Positions 25,338 through 26,923 of a DNA stretch of 26,923 bases are shown here, piece by piece (position 1 is the first letter of the stretch; each line of letters opens with the position of its first letter). Source of the stretch: a virus. The stretch spans positions 1-26,923 of the IMG/VR virus record IMGVR_UViG_3300032820_000094; one strand, written 5' to 3'. Under the pieces are notes generated by a model. The model was not told where the DNA came from, ran no database searches, and worked only from the letters and a program-made list of their open reading frames with translations. Both the position numbers and the translations under genes were made by a program.

Positions 25338-25360
25338 AAGGGGGCCATAAAGACCCCCCT
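25338..25360 (-). terminator. Terminator-like hairpin between the two tube genes
   Basis: On the minus strand a GC-rich stem of about nine pairs, including two or three G-U pairs, encloses a five-base loop TTTAT. The descending arm is followed by TTCTTATATT. The shape is that of an intrinsic terminator, though the T tract is broken. It sits only about eight bases after the expected start of the promoter at 25375-25403 and about 20 bases before the next ATG. Confidence 0.6.
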
Positions 25361-25374
25361 AATCTTTACCCTAT

Positions 25375-25403
25375 ATTATAGTTCAAAACACCAGAAATGT
25401 CAA
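25375..25403 (-). promoter_or_regulatory. Consensus sigma-70 promoter between the tube genes
   Basis: On the minus strand the -35 box is TTGACA (25403-25398) and the -10 box TATAAT (25380-25375), separated by exactly 17 bases: a perfect consensus. Expected start is near 25368. It lies after the double TAA stop of the tube gene and before the hairpin and the 298-residue tube-like gene. Its closest relative in the window is the promoter at 11002-11030, which has the same spacing and -10 box. Confidence 0.85.
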
Positions 25404-25423
25404 GAATTATTTTTTAGGGGTTA

Positions 25424-26923
25424 TTATACTCCAATATACTTAAGTGTTACTTCGTCACCTTCGCCTACACCTGAGCCAAGACCGTGGAAGTTAGTTTCCA
25501 AAGAAATCACGTCTTCAATAGAGTGACTTGGTATCTCAAGGTGAGCTAGCGGTAAAGCAATCTCAAATCGAGGCTTAGTAGTATCAGTTCCACCCACTTG
25601 TAAAGTAATTGCAAACTTATTAATAACAGTATTAATGTCGGACACTAAGTCCTGGAATAAGTTCTTACTTCGGTTAGTAGCAGCATCAGAGCTGGCTAAG
25701 TAACAAGTTAGGCTTCCTGTAACACTTCTTGTTCCTGTAACGTGTTCTATTGGCTGGTTAACCTTACCGAGTTCTTCAGGAGTTAGGTACGAAATATTAT
25801 TACTAATAGTTACGTTCCCGCCCGTGATTGCTACACTATAGTCTGCACGATACTTGTCATCTGCAGTACCATCACCGTCTCTATCAAACGTAGTGGTTCC
25901 TACAAAACCTGTTCCGCCGGCAAGATCACCTTCCGGAGCAAGAGTTAGATTAGTTAATCGGTTACGAATAAAGTTTCCAGTGCTTGTACTTCCTTCACTA
26001 ATATTTGCATACCAGCTACTATTTCCTGAACCAGTAGAAATATACAGCTTATCACTGTCATCCGTATCTACCCAGAGTGCGCCTGCAGCAGTTGCAGTTG
26101 GTGCAGTAGTAGCTGCAGTAAGTTGACCTGCGCCTAAACCTGTTGCAACTTCTTTAATTTGCCCCGCCATTCCAGACCAGTTAATTGTTGCAATACCATC
26201 GATATCAAAATCAATAGCAGCTTCATTAACAACTGCATTTTGAAGTTTATAGAGCAAACGCCCAGCACTTCTATCACTAAATACAAAATACAAGTTAAAC
26301 GTTCCTAATGCTGCTCTGTTAGAATCGTAAAAGTTAATATCCATATCAGTTGCATCAGAGTTAAGAGATTCTGAAGTTACTGTAAGTACTACATTATCAT
26401 CGCTTGCAGCCCCTCCTATTGCTTCTGCATCAACTGTAATAGTATTTCCTGTATCAAATTGTGTACCCCTTTCTGTAACTGCTACTGCTGTTACTACTCC
26501 AGAGCCGTTTGTTGTAACAGTTATTACTGCACCAGTACCATCTGTATTTGAGCCTGCACCGGCAGCAACTGTAACTCCTGTTCCTACTCCAGAAGCTGCT
26601 GCAGTAGGAACTGCTAAAGTTGTTGTTGTGCTTACAGTATATCCAGGCGAGCTACTATCCTGACTAGTAATATCCAATCCGCTTATAGCACCTCCTGCAG
26701 CTCCGTGATAAAATTTGCCAGTATTATTAGCATTATACCTATTTTGACCTGCCATTGCAACCCAAAGAGCTTCTTCTACTGCGTGATGGTGTGCAGAGGT
26801 ATCCGCTTGACCATTACTGGAAGTCTTTGAGCCCGCTGATATAAAGGGGCGAATGTATGAACTAAAAGACCATTCTGCTGCGGACAAAGAGTCCGTAAAC
26901 ATCTTACGACCCCTTCGTGAGCG
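25424..26923 (-). CDS. Major tail tube protein, 5' end cut by the window
   Basis: The frame stays open to the right edge, giving 499 visible residues. An ATG at 26902 exists, but the in-frame codons before it read RSRRGRK and run smoothly into MFTDSLSAAEWSFSSYIRPFI, the typical core of phage tail tube proteins, so the true start probably lies beyond the window. After the core come a Ser/Thr/Ala-rich insertion (about 80-190 from the ATG) with GVVTAVAVTERG-like beta repeats, then the second part of the tube domain. The end has LTPEELGKVNQPIEHVTGTRSVTGSLTCYL and ISLETNFHGLG, both tube-like. It forms the stacked rings of the tail shaft and should be the most abundant protein of this block. Two stops (TAA TAA) end it. 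Confidence 0.8.
   Translation of the reverse strand, partial: RSRRGRKMFTDSLSAAEWSFSSYIRPFISAGSKTSSNGQADTSAHHHAVEEALWVAMAGQNRYNANNTGKFYHGAAGGAISGLDITSQDSSSPGYTVSTTTTLAVPTAAASGVGTGVTVAAGAGSNTDGTGAVITVTTNGSGVVTAVAVTERGTQFDTGNTITVDAEAIGGAASDDNVVLTVTSESLNSDATDMDINFYDSNRAALGTFNLYFVFSDRSAGRLLYKLQNAVVNEAAIDFDIDGIATINWSGMAGQIKEVATGLGAGQLTAATTAPTATAAGALWVDTDDSDKLYISTGSGNSSWYANISEGSTSTGNFIRNRLTNLTLAPEGDLAGGTGFVGTTTFDRDGDGTADDKYRADYSVAITGGNVTISNNISYLTPEELGKVNQPIEHVTGTRSVTGSLTCYLASSDAATNRSKNLFQDLVSDINTVINKFAITLQVGGTDTTKPRFEIALPLAHLEIPSHSIEDVISLETNFHGLGSGVGEGDEVTLKYIGV

Noticed and set aside
11620-26923. Contractile-tailed (myovirus) interpretation
   Set aside because: No sheath or wedge genes are seen, and the order tube, chaperones, tape measure, Dit, J-type tip fits a siphovirus; genes outside the window could still change this.
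1-26923. CRISPR arrays, tRNA or rRNA genes, insertion sequences
   Set aside because: None was recognised; all repeats found lie within coding sequence and code for repetitive protein.

Overview
This window is one continuous block of tail and receptor-binding genes from a long-tailed double-stranded DNA phage. Every credible gene is on the minus strand, so the block is read from the right edge to the left edge. Genes are packed with TAATG or ATGA overlaps or gaps of a few bases, and no stretch over 300 bases lacks a gene. The DNA is AT-rich. No sheath, baseplate-wedge or head gene is visible. The order tube, tube-like, frameshifted chaperone pair, tape measure, distal-tail protein, giant gpJ-like tip protein is that of a siphovirus. 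Several fibre proteins have N-termini (MADRFPL, MAYSKARKLAD, MPFLGKSP) that I associate from memory with marine phages of cyanobacteria and SAR11-like bacteria. A marine bacterial host is therefore an inference. Two near-consensus sigma-70 promoters suggest the block is transcribed by host RNA polymerase.

Tail shaft (26923 to 18780): a major tail tube protein cut by the right edge; an intergenic gap with a perfect sigma-70 promoter and a terminator-like hairpin; a second tube-like protein; two tail assembly chaperone frames that appear to be joined by a +1 or -2 ribosomal frameshift; a 1365-residue tape measure protein; and a distal tail protein.

Tail tip (18783 to 11051): a 2387-residue gpJ-like tip protein carrying a fibronectin type III domain, four GSGY beta-repeats and a stretch of exactly ten collagen Gly-X-Y triplets. 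Two bases after it comes a 2-oxoglutarate/Fe(II) oxygenase of the prolyl-hydroxylase fold.

Fibre and adhesin cassette (10981 to the left edge), behind its own promoter: a small baseplate-type protein, four fibre proteins with related parts, two tandem copies of a module (glycine-rich adhesin, small tail assembly chaperone, MPFLG protein), a LamG/SPRY-like 845-residue adhesin, a fibre assembly protein, and the first 16 codons of another fibre gene. One 46-codon gene (3778-3918) belongs to the second module copy. The cassette looks like a mosaic built by duplication and domain exchange, giving the phage several alternative or combined receptor-binding proteins.
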